Source: Tautonia rosea
GTDB taxonomy: Bacteria; Planctomycetota; Planctomycetia; Isosphaerales; Isosphaeraceae
Direction of reading: 5' to 3'
NCBI RefSeq assembly: GCF_012958305.1
Contig: NZ_JABBYO010000019.1
Location: 1 to 64,000 of the forward strand
Length of the DNA stretch: 64,000 bases
Numbering within the stretch: the first letter of the stretch is position 1; each line of letters begins with the position of its first letter. The position numbers and the translations under genes are program-made. The notes beneath the pieces are model-generated. The model was not told the DNA's origin, did not search any database, and saw only the letters and a program-made list of their open reading frames with translations. Below are positions 28,115 to 37,794 of this stretch, piece by piece.

Positions 28115-29845
28115 TCAATCTGCCCGACGAACCGTGACCCGACGGCCCTTGATGGTGCTCGATCGAAGGGCCGCAACGACCTCACCAGCAACCTCCTCAG
28201 GCACCTCGACAAACGAGAAACGGTCGGCGATCTCGATTGCACCGATCATTCGTCCGCTAATTCCGGCCTCGTTGGCAATCGCTCCCACCAGGTCTCCAGG
28301 ACGGACGCCAGCCTCTCGACCCGCGCCAATATAGAGACGAGCAACTCCTGAACCGAACCCAACGCTCGACGACTCGGTACGACGAGCCTTCCGAGGTCCA
28401 TTCTGACCCGTTTTCGTGTTGCGTTTTGGTTCACGAGTCGGTCGTCGATCTCGGTCTCGAGACGGGCGATCCGATCGAGGAGCGACCACCGGAATTTCCT
28501 GATCATCGTCTTCGTCGTTCCCCAGCGCATTGTGGGCCAATTTCAGCGCGGCGAGCGTGACCGTCAGAATATCAAACTCCCCAGTCAACGATTCGAGGAC
28601 CACCCGAAAGCGATCCAGCTCCCCTTCGATCAGGGTTTCCCGGACGGCAGCCACGGTCAGATCGAGTCGTTTCGAGCGGACGTCGGCAACGGTTGGAACC
28701 TGGGCCAGCTCGATCTTTCGTTTCGTGGCACGCTCGAAATTCTGGAGCAAACGATGCTCTCTCGGCTCGGCCAGGGTGATTGCCACCCCTTCTCGACCTG
28801 CCCGGCCGACCCGGCCGATCCGGTGCACATACGATTCCGCCTCAGTCGGGGGATCATAATTGACGACATGGGAAAGATGTTCGATATCGAGCCCCCGAGC
28901 CGCGACATCAGTGGCAATGAGCAGATCGGCGTTTCCTGACCGAAACTTTTTCATCACCCGATCGCGCTGCTCTTGCGACATGCCTCCGTGAAGGGGTTCG
29001 GCTCGGTATCCCCGAGCGTTAAGCATTTCCGACAGTTGATCCACCTCGTCGCGTCGTCGGCAGAAGACGATCGCCGAGGTCGGATTTTCAAGATCCAGGA
29101 CCCGTCCCAACGCGGCAATTTTGTAAGCCCTGGGCACAAGGTAGGCCACTTGCCTGACCTTCGGGATCGCTCCGGCAGGGAGCTTTTCTTTGGCGATGGT
29201 GATCTGGACTGGGTCTTTGAGGTGTCGACGTGCGATTGCCGCAATGCGAGGCGGCATAGTCGCCGAACAGAGCACCGTCTGACGATCTTCGGGAGTCTCT
29301 CCCAGGATCGCCTCGATGTCATCGGCGAAGCCCATATCGAGCATCTCGTCGGCCTCGTCAAGCACGACCGTCACCACCCCCTGCAAGGGCATTGTCCCCC
29401 GCTTGATGTGGTCGAGCGCCCGCCCTGGAGTCGCGACCACCACATCAACACCGCGTTGTAGCGCTCGAAGTTGAGGGCCGTAGGCCTGTCCGCCATAAAT
29501 CGGCAACACCTCGATGCCAAGCTTCTTGCCATAGCGATGCACGGCCTGAGCCACCTGCATCGCCAGTTCTCGAGTCGGGACAAGGATCAGGCCGGCCGGT
29601 TTTCCGCGATCGGCCCCTGCCGCACTTAGGCGTTGCAGCAACGGCAATGCGAAGGCTGCGGTCTTCCCGGTTCCTGTCGCAGCCTGACCAACCAGATTAC
29701 GACCCTCAATCAATGGCGGGATCGTCTCTCGCTGAATCGGTGTCGGTTCTTCATAGCCAAGTTCGGAGAGCGTCTCCGCGAGGCGGGCGTCAAGACCGAG
29801 CGTGTCGAATCCAGGACCCGCGTCGTTGGAGATCGGAGTGGACAT
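28115..29845 (-). CDS. deaD: DEAD-box ATP-dependent RNA helicase with DbpA-type RNA-binding domain
   Basis: 576 residues, an ATP-dependent RNA helicase of the DeaD/CsdA group acting in ribosome assembly or mRNA unwinding. The Q motif (EEPTPIQRETIPPL), Walker A (AATGTGKTAAFALP), DEAD box (VLDEADEMLDMGF), SAT motif (CSATMPPRI) and motif VI (HRIGRVGRAGREG) are all intact. After the helicase core comes a basic linker (about 460-495, rich in Arg/Lys and Asp) and a C-terminal DbpA RNA-binding domain (VARLYIGAGREAGVRPGDLVGAI to VEVPEEVAGEV). I chose ATG 29845, preceded by AGAGGA, over TTG 29854. It is transcribed divergently from the Gfo/Idh/MocA gene. Confidence 0.93.
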   Translation of the reverse strand: MSTPISNDAGPGFDTLGLDARLAETLSELGYEEPTPIQRETIPPLIEGRNLVGQAATGTGKTAAFALPLLQRLSAAGADRGKPAGLILVPTRELAMQVAQAVHRYGKKLGIEVLPIYGGQAYGPQLRALQRGVDVVVATPGRALDHIKRGTMPLQGVVTVVLDEADEMLDMGFADDIEAILGETPEDRQTVLCSATMPPRIAAIARRHLKDPVQITIAKEKLPAGAIPKVRQVAYLVPRAYKIAALGRVLDLENPTSAIVFCRRRDEVDQLSEMLNARGYRAEPLHGGMSQEQRDRVMKKFRSGNADLLIATDVAARGLDIEHLSHVVNYDPPTEAESYVHRIGRVGRAGREGVAITLAEPREHRLLQNFERATKRKIELAQVPTVADVRSKRLDLTVAAVRETLIEGELDRFRVVLESLTGEFDILTVTLAALKLAHNALGNDEDDDQEIPVVAPRSDRPSRDRDRRPTREPKRNTKTGQNGPRKARRTESSSVGFGSGVARLYIGAGREAGVRPGDLVGAIANEAGISGRMIGAIEIADRFSFVEVPEEVAGEVVAALRSSTIKGRRVTVRRAD

Positions 29846-30121
29846 CCCAAACAATTCCTCTTGAAGATTTGCGAGTCGAACCGGACTCGATCGTCAGAAG
29901 ACGGTTCGACGATCAAAACGGATCAGTCTAACAAAGTCTCGCAAACTGTGCGGGGTCGGAACGGGAGAATTCGAGTTCTTCCGAAGCGTCTTCCTCATAC
30001 TCCCTCTCGGCTCCTGGCCAGCGGAAGGGCACGCTGTCGCAATCTGACGTCAGGACCGCTAGAGTCAGAAATCCCCTCCCTTGCAGTTCCAGACGTTCCG
30101 AGTTCAACCCTGAGGCACATC

Positions 30122-31471
30122 ATGAAACGCCGACGGTTTTTCCAGACGACCGCTGCAGGACTCGCGATCTCGGCCGGCGCCGGGTTTACCGAAGCTGCCG
30201 CCGCCATGCAAGGCAAGCGAGTCGCCCTGATCGGGACCGGCTGGTACGGCAAGGTTGACCTCTTTCGGTTGCTCCAGGTGGCACCAGTCGAAGTGGTTGC
30301 ACTCTGTGATGTCGATGCGAAAATGCTTGCCGAGGCGGCCGAAATGACGGCCCAGCGCCAGCAGTCCAGGAAGGTTCCCAGGACGTATGCCGACTATCGC
30401 GAGATGCTCGACTCGCATGATCTCGACATCGTCCTGATCGCCACCCCCGACCACTGGCACGCCCTGCCGATGATCGCCGCGGTCGAGCGAGGGGCGGACG
30501 TCTATGTGCAAAAACCGATCAGTGTCGATGTGGCCGAAGGAAAGGCCATGCTCGATGCCGCCCGGAAACATGGCCGGGTCGTTCAGGTCGGCACGCAGCG
30601 TCGCAGTACTCCGCACCTGATCGAAGCCCGCGATCGCATCCTCCGCGAAGGGTTGCTGGGAACGATCGGGCACGTCGAGGTCTACTGCTACTATCACATG
30701 CGGAACCGGTCCCAGGCTCCTGACACCTCCCCTCCCGACCATCTCGACTGGGAAATGTGGACCGGCCCCGCCCCAATGCGACCCTTCAACCCCATCGTCC
30801 ATCCCCGTGGCTGGCGTGCCTTCAATGAGTACGGCAACGGCATCATGGGCGATATGTGCATTCACATGCTTGATGCCGTCCGCTGGTTGCTCGACCTGGG
30901 TTGGCCGAAGCGCATCGCCTCGACCGGAGGCATCTTCATCGATCCCCAGAGCCGCGCCAATATTCCTGATACCCAGGCCGCATCCTTTGAGTTCGACGAG
31001 TTCCCGGTTGTCTGGCAGCACCGTTCCTGGGGACATCCCGTCGATCCGGATTACCCCTGGGGAGCGACCATATACGGCGACAAGGGGACCCTAAAGCTCA
31101 GCGTTCATCGCTACGACTTCACTCCCCTTCGCAAGGGTCAGCCGATCCACGGCGATGTCGTTTACGAACTCGACGAGTACCCCGAGGATCGAACCGAGAA
31201 AGACCTGGAACAGCACGTCGCTCCCGCGGTTCGCCGCCACATGCTCGATTTCCTGTCCGCCATCGAGTCGAGGGGCAAGCCTGTCGCGGACATTGAGCAA
31301 GGCCACATCTCCTCGGCTTCGTGCATTCTGGCGAACCTGGCGATGGAACTGGGACGGACCCTGACCTGGGATGCCGAGCGCGGCCAGGTCGTCGGGGACG
31401 ACGAAGCGAACCGTCGACTCGCCCGCCCCTATCGCGATCCCTGGACCCATCCCGGAACGTCTCTCGTTTGA
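30122..31471 (+). CDS. Tat-exported Gfo/Idh/MocA family oxidoreductase
   Basis: 449 residues. The N-terminus has a Tat-type leader (KRRRFFQTTAAGLAISAGAG) followed by a Rossmann NAD(P) site (VALIGTGWYGKVDLFRLL). The family motif around the catalytic Lys is present as YVQKPISVDVAEGKAML, with TPDHWHALPMIAAV before it. The C-terminal alpha/beta domain carries the conserved GDMCIHMLDAVRWLL stretch. Planctomycetes have many such exported dehydrogenases, thought to act on sugars or sugar derivatives in the periplasm, but the substrate cannot be predicted. ATG 30122 was chosen for its Tat leader and the GAGG upstream. The frame is open much further upstream without function. It is followed by a strong terminator. 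Confidence 0.93.
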   Translation: MKRRRFFQTTAAGLAISAGAGFTEAAAAMQGKRVALIGTGWYGKVDLFRLLQVAPVEVVALCDVDAKMLAEAAEMTAQRQQSRKVPRTYADYREMLDSHDLDIVLIATPDHWHALPMIAAVERGADVYVQKPISVDVAEGKAMLDAARKHGRVVQVGTQRRSTPHLIEARDRILREGLLGTIGHVEVYCYYHMRNRSQAPDTSPPDHLDWEMWTGPAPMRPFNPIVHPRGWRAFNEYGNGIMGDMCIHMLDAVRWLLDLGWPKRIASTGGIFIDPQSRANIPDTQAASFEFDEFPVVWQHRSWGHPVDPDYPWGATIYGDKGTLKLSVHRYDFTPLRKGQPIHGDVVYELDEYPEDRTEKDLEQHVAPAVRRHMLDFLSAIESRGKPVADIEQGHISSASCILANLAMELGRTLTWDAERGQVVGDDEANRRLARPYRDPWTHPGTSLV

Positions 31472-31499
31472 GGTTCCGCCAACGGCTCGATTCTGATTT

Positions 31500-31542
31500 C
31501 CCCGGCCTCGCCAGAGTATGGCCGGGGAGTTTTTTTTTTTTT
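31500..31542 (+). terminator. Rho-independent terminator of the Gfo/Idh/MocA gene
   Basis: An 8-bp GC stem (CCCCGGCC 31500-31507 with GGCCGGGG 31520-31527), then AG and a run of 13 T. This is the clearest plus-strand terminator in the window, 29 bases past the stop codon. Confidence 0.93.
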
Positions 31543-31948
31543 CTGTCGGCGTCTCTACCCTCGTCACGACTGGTCGGCTGGAGAACATAACGGAGCTCAA
31601 TCACCTCGGGAAAAATTCGGGATCGCACTGGTACGACCTGCGGGCGATCTGTTATAGAGTTGCCGTGCCATGGCCTTTGCCGGACCTTCAGGATGAGCGT
31701 CTCGACGAGGCAAGATTCCGCTCCCCACCAGGGCACTCACCCACCTCCGAGCGAACCAAGCCATGGACGGCCCCCCTAGTGACAGACTGATGCGTCACCC
31801 TTGAGGATGGAACCCAGCGTGCTCGCCACGTTGCGAGCCCGACCGCAACACACCATTGCCAACCGATCTTCTGCCGAGCGGAAGGGTTGTGAACGGATTC
31901 GAGCGCGCGAGCCCTCGCGACGCTGCATCTTGCACGGAGGAGAAACTG
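31543..31948. other. Intergenic region upstream of the TPR protein gene
   Basis: About 400 bases without a credible gene. Small open frames overlap one another and lack domain or ribosome-site support. The promoter of the TPR gene should lie here. The ribosome site GGAGGAG near 31936 is clear, but the promoter is not. Confidence 0.5.
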
Positions 31949-34900
31949 ATGTCCGTCCGCTGGAAACCCCTGATCATTCTCTCAGGGCTCTTCGTCACCG
32001 TGGCCCTCGGTGGGCTCGTCGCCTTCGTCCTCGTCTCCGGTCAGTCGAACATTGACGATGTCCTCACACAGGCCCGCTCGGCCCGAGAGGCTGGGAAGTT
32101 TGAAGAAGCGGAGATCTATTACCTCCAGGCGAATCAGATCGAATCGCGAAACGCCGAGGTTCACGCCGAGATCGCCGACTTCTACGGTGACTGGCTCGAT
32201 AAGGCCGACGCCTCCAAACGATCGCACTACCAGGGCCTGAGACTTCGGCACCTGCTCGAAGCCACCAAATTCGACAAGGCGGCGCTCGAACCCCGACAAG
32301 CACTCCTGACAGAGAGTCTCAAGGGAGACAACCTCCCGGAACAGATCCACTGGGCGCGACAGGTCATCTCACTGGCTCCCAACGATCCCGATGCCCTGTA
32401 TCTTCTGGCCATCGAGGCACTTGATGAATCACCGGCCAACATCAAGGAAGCCGACCGACTACTCGAAGCGCTTCAGCGTGTCGCCACGGGCCGTGATCGA
32501 ACTTTCTGGGTCGAGGCCCGGATCGCCCAGTATTCCAAGAATTCCGCGGAGCTTCAGCGCGTCCTTACCACGGCGCTCGATCGTGAGCCTGATGCATCGG
32601 ACGACGAAATTGATCAGCTCAGCCGCCTCCGACTCCTCGTTGTGAATCTTGAAACCGCAAGTGGGACCGAGCAACAATCCCACGCGCTCGAGCAGATTCT
32701 TTCCCAGAACGAACGTATTCTTTCCCAGGAAGGCCTTCAGGGGACCCGAATCGTCGAGCTTCAGCGTTTAGCCCGACGCGTCCGGGAACAACTTTCGAAG
32801 GCCGACAGCGTCTCCGCAGATGAACGCTGGGAGCCACTCGCAGAAGTCATTGACCGAGGCTTCCAGAAGGCGTTGAAGTCAGACGATTTCGTCGGCGTCT
32901 GGATTCACCAGGCGTATGCCGAGCACCTGAACCTTCGAGGGCATCGGGTCGCTTGCCTTGACGTCATTGAAAATGCCCTGACCCCCGACGTGATCAAGGA
33001 CGCCTCACTTCAAGACGAAGTCATGCGGCTTCGAGAAACCGCGATCAAGGCCGCCCTGTCCGACTCCTCTGACGCCGATCGCTTCGAAAAGGCTCGTCCC
33101 CACATTGAAGCCCTGATCGCCGGAACTCGTCCCGATTACCAGGGACTCGGTTACTTGTTCCAGGGCGCCATCGATCTCGAACGCTCCGGTTTGACTGGCC
33201 CTCAAACAGAAGCGACTGCGGTCGAGTCCTCCCGCCCGCTGACCGACGCTCGAAAACATCTTCGCGAAGCAACCCTCAAGCTTCCGGAGGTCGGCCTGGC
33301 CAAGGCACTCTACGGCATTGCTCTTCTGATGTCCGGCGAAACCGCGCTTGGCCGTCAGCATCTCCTCGAAGCCCAACGGATGGGACCGCTCGAAGCGCGT
33401 TATCAGATCTGGGCTGCCTGGAGTCTTCTTGAAGCTGGCTATCCGGAGGAATCCGAACGGATCGTCAATCGTGTCGTCGGACTCGCCGACAGCGATCCGA
33501 GCCTGACCAAACTCTCCGGGACGATTCAGTTGCTCCAGGGGGAGATCGCCCGCAGCCGCAAGTCTCCCAAAGATCTCGAAGTCGCACGGGCCGCCTACGC
33601 GGGCTCGATCGTGGACGGTGACGAGGTCCCCCCCGCCGTTTCGCTCCGCTTGGCCGAACTGACCATTGCCCTCGACGGTCCGGAAGCCGGACTCGCCCAG
33701 CTCGACGACATCCGACGGCATGGTGGCAGTACACCTGCCCTCGAAGCCCTGGCGGTCTCCACGCTGGTCGAACTCGATCGGATCGACGACGCGGTCAAGA
33801 CCCTCGAAGCCGCTCGCGAAGCGGCTCCAGATGATTCCCAGCTTGCCGTACTGCATGCCGCGATCGCCCTGAAGCAGAACCAGGCCGAAAAGGCTGACCA
33901 ACTTCTCGCCACTTTCCTGGCCGATCATCCCGATGACCTCACTGTGGCCCAGACCCGAGCTCGCATTCTCTCCGGAGTCCTCGATCGTCCCGATGAGGCC
34001 CGAACGGTCCTGACCGAGGTCGGGGAGAGGACGGGAGTCACCGCCCCCTTCGTGCAGCTTGCCATGATCGACCTGGCCCAGGGGGACCTGGCCGCTGCGT
34101 CGAAGACCGTCGAGATCATTCGCAGTCGATGGCCCGAAGCGTCGGCCGGCGACCTACTTGACGCCCAGATTGCCCTGGCTGAACGCGACTTCAACGCCGC
34201 CTCGAAGTATCTCCAGGCCGCCATTGAAAAGGACCCAAGCAACAAGGTCGCTCTCTTCTGGAAAGCCCAACTCGATAGCCGAGGAGGCGCCCCCTCCCGA
34301 GCCGCCGAAGACTTCGAGAAGCTCGTCCGTGACGGCACGAGGAAGGAGCTCGGCAACGGCCTCTCACTGGCAACCGCTGCCGAATGGTCCCTGGCCGCCA
34401 TGGCCATGGAAAACAAGGATTTCGATAAGGCCATTGCTCGCCTTGAATCCATTGTTCAAGGGGACAGCGCAGGGACGATGGAGCGGGCCGCCCGCTGGCA
34501 AATTATCGCCGCACGATCGGAAAAAGGGCAGTGGAAAGACGCTCGCAAAGAGCTGATCGCCCTGCTCAACGAACCCGAATCGACCATCGATGAACGCGTC
34601 CAGGCCGCCGACTTCTTCCGCCGTAACGGCGAATCGGCAGTGGCCGAGAAGCTCGTCGATCAGGTCCTTGATCGCCAGCCCGGCCATGCCGGTGCCGTGA
34701 TCATCAAGTCCTACCTGCTCAGCGAGCAAGGCAAGACCCCCGACGCCATTCAGCGCCTTCAGGCTGCGATCGAGCACCAGGAACAGCCTCCTGCCGTCTA
34801 CCTGATGCTCGCCGCCTTCGCCGGTGAAACCAGGACCCCCGACAACGCCATCGCGGCGATCCGAAAAACTCTCGAACAGGGCCTTGAGGCTCACCCTCAA

Positions 34901-36520
34901 TCGATCGATCTTCTCCGATCCGTCTACGAGGTGATTCGCCAGAACGAAGGCATCGACACCGCCCTTGAATTCGTCGAAGCTCGGACCTCCCTCGATACCG
35001 CGGACGACCGCATCCAGCGGCTTCTTGTTGACCTCTACACCCGAGAGGGACGTCTCGACGAGGCCGAATCACTCCTCGAAACGCTGATCGAGCGGCAACC
35101 GAAGAACCCCCGACTTGCCGCCGGTTTGATCACGATCGTCAGCACCAAGGCAAGCCAGGCCGCTCGACAGAATCGCCCGCAAGAGGAACAGGACCTCAAC
35201 GCCCGGGCCTTGAAGCTACTGGGAACGTATCGGACTCAGTTCCCCGATGACCTTCGCTTCCCACAGGCCGAGTGCGAGCTGGCCATCCGGCAGGCCGACT
35301 ACACGAAAGCCGAGGCCGTCGCCCGAGAAATCGAGGAAATTAACCCCGATTCCCCCATCGGCCCCCTGCTCCGTGCTCAGATCTATCGCGATCAAGGTCT
35401 CGAAGAACGAGCCATCCAGGCCTATCGCGATGCCCTCGAAACCAATCCCCTTCGCGATGACATTCGCATGGTCCTCGCGCAGCTCTTGCTCGACCTGGGC
35501 CGGACGGATGAGACGCTGGCCGAAGCCGCCCGAATTCTCGACCGGTCTCCAGGACGAGCCGACGCCGTGCTCCTCCAGGCATCCGCGCTGGCCTCCCAGA
35601 CTGGGACCACCGAGCAGATCGAACGCCGACAGGGTGAGGCCGTCGCCTTGCTCGAACAGGCCATCGAGCAGAATCCAAACTTGACCAAGGCCTACCTCGA
35701 ACTCGCTCGCATCAATCACCTTCGCGGTCGAGTCGACGAATCGATCGCGACCTTGAACGCTGCCCGGGAGACGCTTCCCAACGATGAGCAAATCCTCTCG
35801 GGATTGATCCGCTATCTGGTCGAGCCCCCGGCCGACGGCTCCGCGGCCGGCGAGGCGAACCTCGTCGAGGCCTTGCGGATCGCCGACGAGATCGGCCTGG
35901 ATAAGGCCTCAGGCACGCTCTCGCTTGCCCTCGCACTCGGTTTTCACCGGGGAGGACGCTCCGACCTGGCCAAACCCTGGGCCGAACGTGCCGTTGCGAT
36001 CATCAATGAACCTCTGGTTCATCTGACCTACGGGGATATCCTCCTCTCCTTTGCGGAATCTCAGCGAGACGCCGGCTCGTCCCGCCCCCTCTTCGAAGAA
36101 GCGGTTACGATGTACGACAAGGTACTCGCCCACGATTCGAAATCCATCGAGGCCGTGAACAACAAAGCCTGGATCTTGCACCGCCATCTCGGCAAGGACC
36201 AGGAAGCCCTCGACCTGATCGAGGGATTGCTTAATCGCGTCGAGCGTCGGACCCTTCCCGGTGAGTTCTTTGATACGCTTGGCTCGATCCAGCAAGCCGT
36301 CGGCCGGAACAAGGACGCCGAACAGTCCTACACCGAGGGCTTGAAGAAGTCGCCCGATCTTGCCGTCCTGAACTTCCACCTCGGTCGCCTGATCGCGGCC
36401 GACCCCGAACGGTCTGCCAGAGCCAACCAGTATTTGACCAGGGCCTGGGATGCCCGTGCCCAGCTTTCGAGCGAAGATGCCTCTGAGCTCGAAACCCTCC
36501 TCAATCGCGTAGGGCACTAA
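31949..36520 (+). CDS. Large membrane-anchored tetratricopeptide repeat protein
   Basis: About 1523 residues. An N-terminal membrane helix (PLIILSGLFVTVALGGLVAFVLVSG) anchors a very long, presumably periplasmic, array of TPR and TPR-like helical pairs that fills nearly the whole protein. Examples are LTQARSAREAGKFEEAEIYYLQA at the start and TYREALETN-type units near residue 1180 (AIQAYRDALETNPLRDDIR). The last part includes DTLGSIQQAVGRNKDAEQSYTEGL and DLAVLNFHLGRLIA. No enzyme motif is seen. Such proteins act as scaffolds, often in envelope or polysaccharide export machinery, but no partner gene is adjacent. ATG 31949 was chosen because GGAGGAG lies six bases before it. The frame is open to 31856. 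Confidence 0.9.
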   Translation: MSVRWKPLIILSGLFVTVALGGLVAFVLVSGQSNIDDVLTQARSAREAGKFEEAEIYYLQANQIESRNAEVHAEIADFYGDWLDKADASKRSHYQGLRLRHLLEATKFDKAALEPRQALLTESLKGDNLPEQIHWARQVISLAPNDPDALYLLAIEALDESPANIKEADRLLEALQRVATGRDRTFWVEARIAQYSKNSAELQRVLTTALDREPDASDDEIDQLSRLRLLVVNLETASGTEQQSHALEQILSQNERILSQEGLQGTRIVELQRLARRVREQLSKADSVSADERWEPLAEVIDRGFQKALKSDDFVGVWIHQAYAEHLNLRGHRVACLDVIENALTPDVIKDASLQDEVMRLRETAIKAALSDSSDADRFEKARPHIEALIAGTRPDYQGLGYLFQGAIDLERSGLTGPQTEATAVESSRPLTDARKHLREATLKLPEVGLAKALYGIALLMSGETALGRQHLLEAQRMGPLEARYQIWAAWSLLEAGYPEESERIVNRVVGLADSDPSLTKLSGTIQLLQGEIARSRKSPKDLEVARAAYAGSIVDGDEVPPAVSLRLAELTIALDGPEAGLAQLDDIRRHGGSTPALEALAVSTLVELDRIDDAVKTLEAAREAAPDDSQLAVLHAAIALKQNQAEKADQLLATFLADHPDDLTVAQTRARILSGVLDRPDEARTVLTEVGERTGVTAPFVQLAMIDLAQGDLAAASKTVEIIRSRWPEASAGDLLDAQIALAERDFNAASKYLQAAIEKDPSNKVALFWKAQLDSRGGAPSRAAEDFEKLVRDGTRKELGNGLSLATAAEWSLAAMAMENKDFDKAIARLESIVQGDSAGTMERAARWQIIAARSEKGQWKDARKELIALLNEPESTIDERVQAADFFRRNGESAVAEKLVDQVLDRQPGHAGAVIIKSYLLSEQGKTPDAIQRLQAAIEHQEQPPAVYLMLAAFAGETRTPDNAIAAIRKTLEQGLEAHPQSIDLLRSVYEVIRQNEGIDTALEFVEARTSLDTADDRIQRLLVDLYTREGRLDEAESLLETLIERQPKNPRLAAGLITIVSTKASQAARQNRPQEEQDLNARALKLLGTYRTQFPDDLRFPQAECELAIRQADYTKAEAVAREIEEINPDSPIGPLLRAQIYRDQGLEERAIQAYRDALETNPLRDDIRMVLAQLLLDLGRTDETLAEAARILDRSPGRADAVLLQASALASQTGTTEQIERRQGEAVALLEQAIEQNPNLTKAYLELARINHLRGRVDESIATLNAARETLPNDEQILSGLIRYLVEPPADGSAAGEANLVEALRIADEIGLDKASGTLSLALALGFHRGGRSDLAKPWAERAVAIINEPLVHLTYGDILLSFAESQRDAGSSRPLFEEAVTMYDKVLAHDSKSIEAVNNKAWILHRHLGKDQEALDLIEGLLNRVERRTLPGEFFDTLGSIQQAVGRNKDAEQSYTEGLKKSPDLAVLNFHLGRLIAADPERSARANQYLTRAWDARAQLSSEDASELETLLNRVGH

Positions 36521-36554
36521 CAGAACCGCATCCTGACAACCGCGTCAGCCCTAT

Positions 36555-36591
36555 TGCCCCGCGTCCTCGCAATCTCGTAAGACGCGGGGCA
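36555..36591 (+). terminator. Rho-independent terminator after the TPR gene
   Basis: An 11-bp stem (TGCCCCGCGTC 36555-36565 with GACGCGGGGCA 36581-36591) with a 15-nt loop, followed by TTATTATT on the plus strand. It separates the TPR gene from the convergent bioF. On the minus strand the tail is not T-rich. Confidence 0.8.
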
Positions 36592-36607
36592 TTATTATTC
36601 CAAACCA

Positions 36608-37783
36608 CTACACGGTGATCTGACGAAGAACCTTGATCATACGCTCCAGTTCCTCTTCATTGTGACTGGCGGAAAGGCTGATGCGCAACCGAGCCGTTCC
36701 TCTTGGAACGGTCGGAGGCCGGATTGCAGCGACCAGAAAGCCGGACGCGAACAACTGGGCCGCCATGTTCAGGGTTCGATCCACCTCCCCGAGGATCACC
36801 GGGACGATTGGCCCTTCCGAGGGCGGAACCGGAAGGCCAATGGCTTGCAGACGTTCCCGGAAGCTCCTCCCCAGTTGATGAACGCGATCACGTCTCCAGG
36901 GTTCCTCCCGGACGATCCGTAACGCCTCCCTCGCCGCTCCTGCTGCCGCGGGAGGCATTGCCGTTGAATACAAGAGCGTCGATGCATGATTGTGGAGATG
37001 ATCGATCAAGCGACGACTCCCCGCAACGAATCCCCCGACGGATCCGATCCCCTTCGATAAGGTGCCGACGCGGATCGGCACGCGCTCCGCCACCCCAAGC
37101 GCCGCACTCGCCCCTCGACCGTCCGGGCCGAAGACGCCCGTGCCATGCGCCTCGTCGACGAGCAGGATCGCTCCTGATCGTTCGGCAATCTCGACCAGTT
37201 CTCGAAGCGGGGCGAGATCTCCGTCCATGCTGAAGACCCCATCGGTCGCAATCATCGTCCGTCGGAATCGTCCTCGAACCCGGTCACGTTCAATCAGGTG
37301 CTCCAGGCGTTCATGATCCCCATGCGGATACACCCGTACGGTCGCCCCTGACAGTCGAGCGCCCTGGATCAGGCACGAATGGTTGAGCCGATCTCCGTAC
37401 ACGACATCACCCGACCCGACTAGCGATACAATCGTTCCCAGATTGGCGGCGTAGCCGGTCGGGAAGAGTGCGACTGCCTCCGAGTGTTCGAACACGGCCA
37501 ACTCCTCGGCCAGGGCCTCATGAGGATCCCTCCACCCACAAACGAGCGGTGAGGCTCCCGCCCCCCAACCATACCGGTGGGCGGCATCGATGCCTGCGGC
37601 AACGACGCGGGGATCGCTCGCAAGGCCCAGATAATCGTTCGAACTGAGATCGAGGAGCCTCCGACCATCCCGCTCGATCCATCCGGGACTGGCCGCGCCG
37701 TACGGTACGATGGACCGTTGCAACCCGAGTCGGGTTCGTTCCTCGGCAACCTCGTCGAGCCAGGCCAGCGGATCGGCGCTCAT
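36608..37783 (-). CDS. bioF: 8-amino-7-oxononanoate synthase
   Basis: 391 residues, a PLP-dependent alpha-oxoamine synthase joining alanine and pimeloyl-ACP (or pimeloyl-CoA) to make 8-amino-7-oxononanoate, the first step of the biotin ring pathway. Family motifs: DLSSNDYLGLASDP, GSGASPLVCGW-like GAGASPLVCGWRDPHEALEE, LFPTGYAANLGTI, DRLNHSCLIQGARLSGA, LVDEAHGTGVFGPDGRG and the PLP Lys in GTLSKGIGSVGGF. ATG 37783 was chosen (GAGGGA upstream); a TTG at 37798 is possible and would overlap the ketoacyl synthase stop. It lies in a row with that gene and bioB, which supports the biotin role over other oxoamine synthases such as KBL. Confidence 0.9.
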   Translation of the reverse strand: MSADPLAWLDEVAEERTRLGLQRSIVPYGAASPGWIERDGRRLLDLSSNDYLGLASDPRVVAAGIDAAHRYGWGAGASPLVCGWRDPHEALAEELAVFEHSEAVALFPTGYAANLGTIVSLVGSGDVVYGDRLNHSCLIQGARLSGATVRVYPHGDHERLEHLIERDRVRGRFRRTMIATDGVFSMDGDLAPLRELVEIAERSGAILLVDEAHGTGVFGPDGRGASAALGVAERVPIRVGTLSKGIGSVGGFVAGSRRLIDHLHNHASTLLYSTAMPPAAAGAAREALRIVREEPWRRDRVHQLGRSFRERLQAIGLPVPPSEGPIVPVILGEVDRTLNMAAQLFASGFLVAAIRPPTVPRGTARLRISLSASHNEEELERMIKVLRQITV

Positions 37784-37794
37784 CGAACCGTCCC

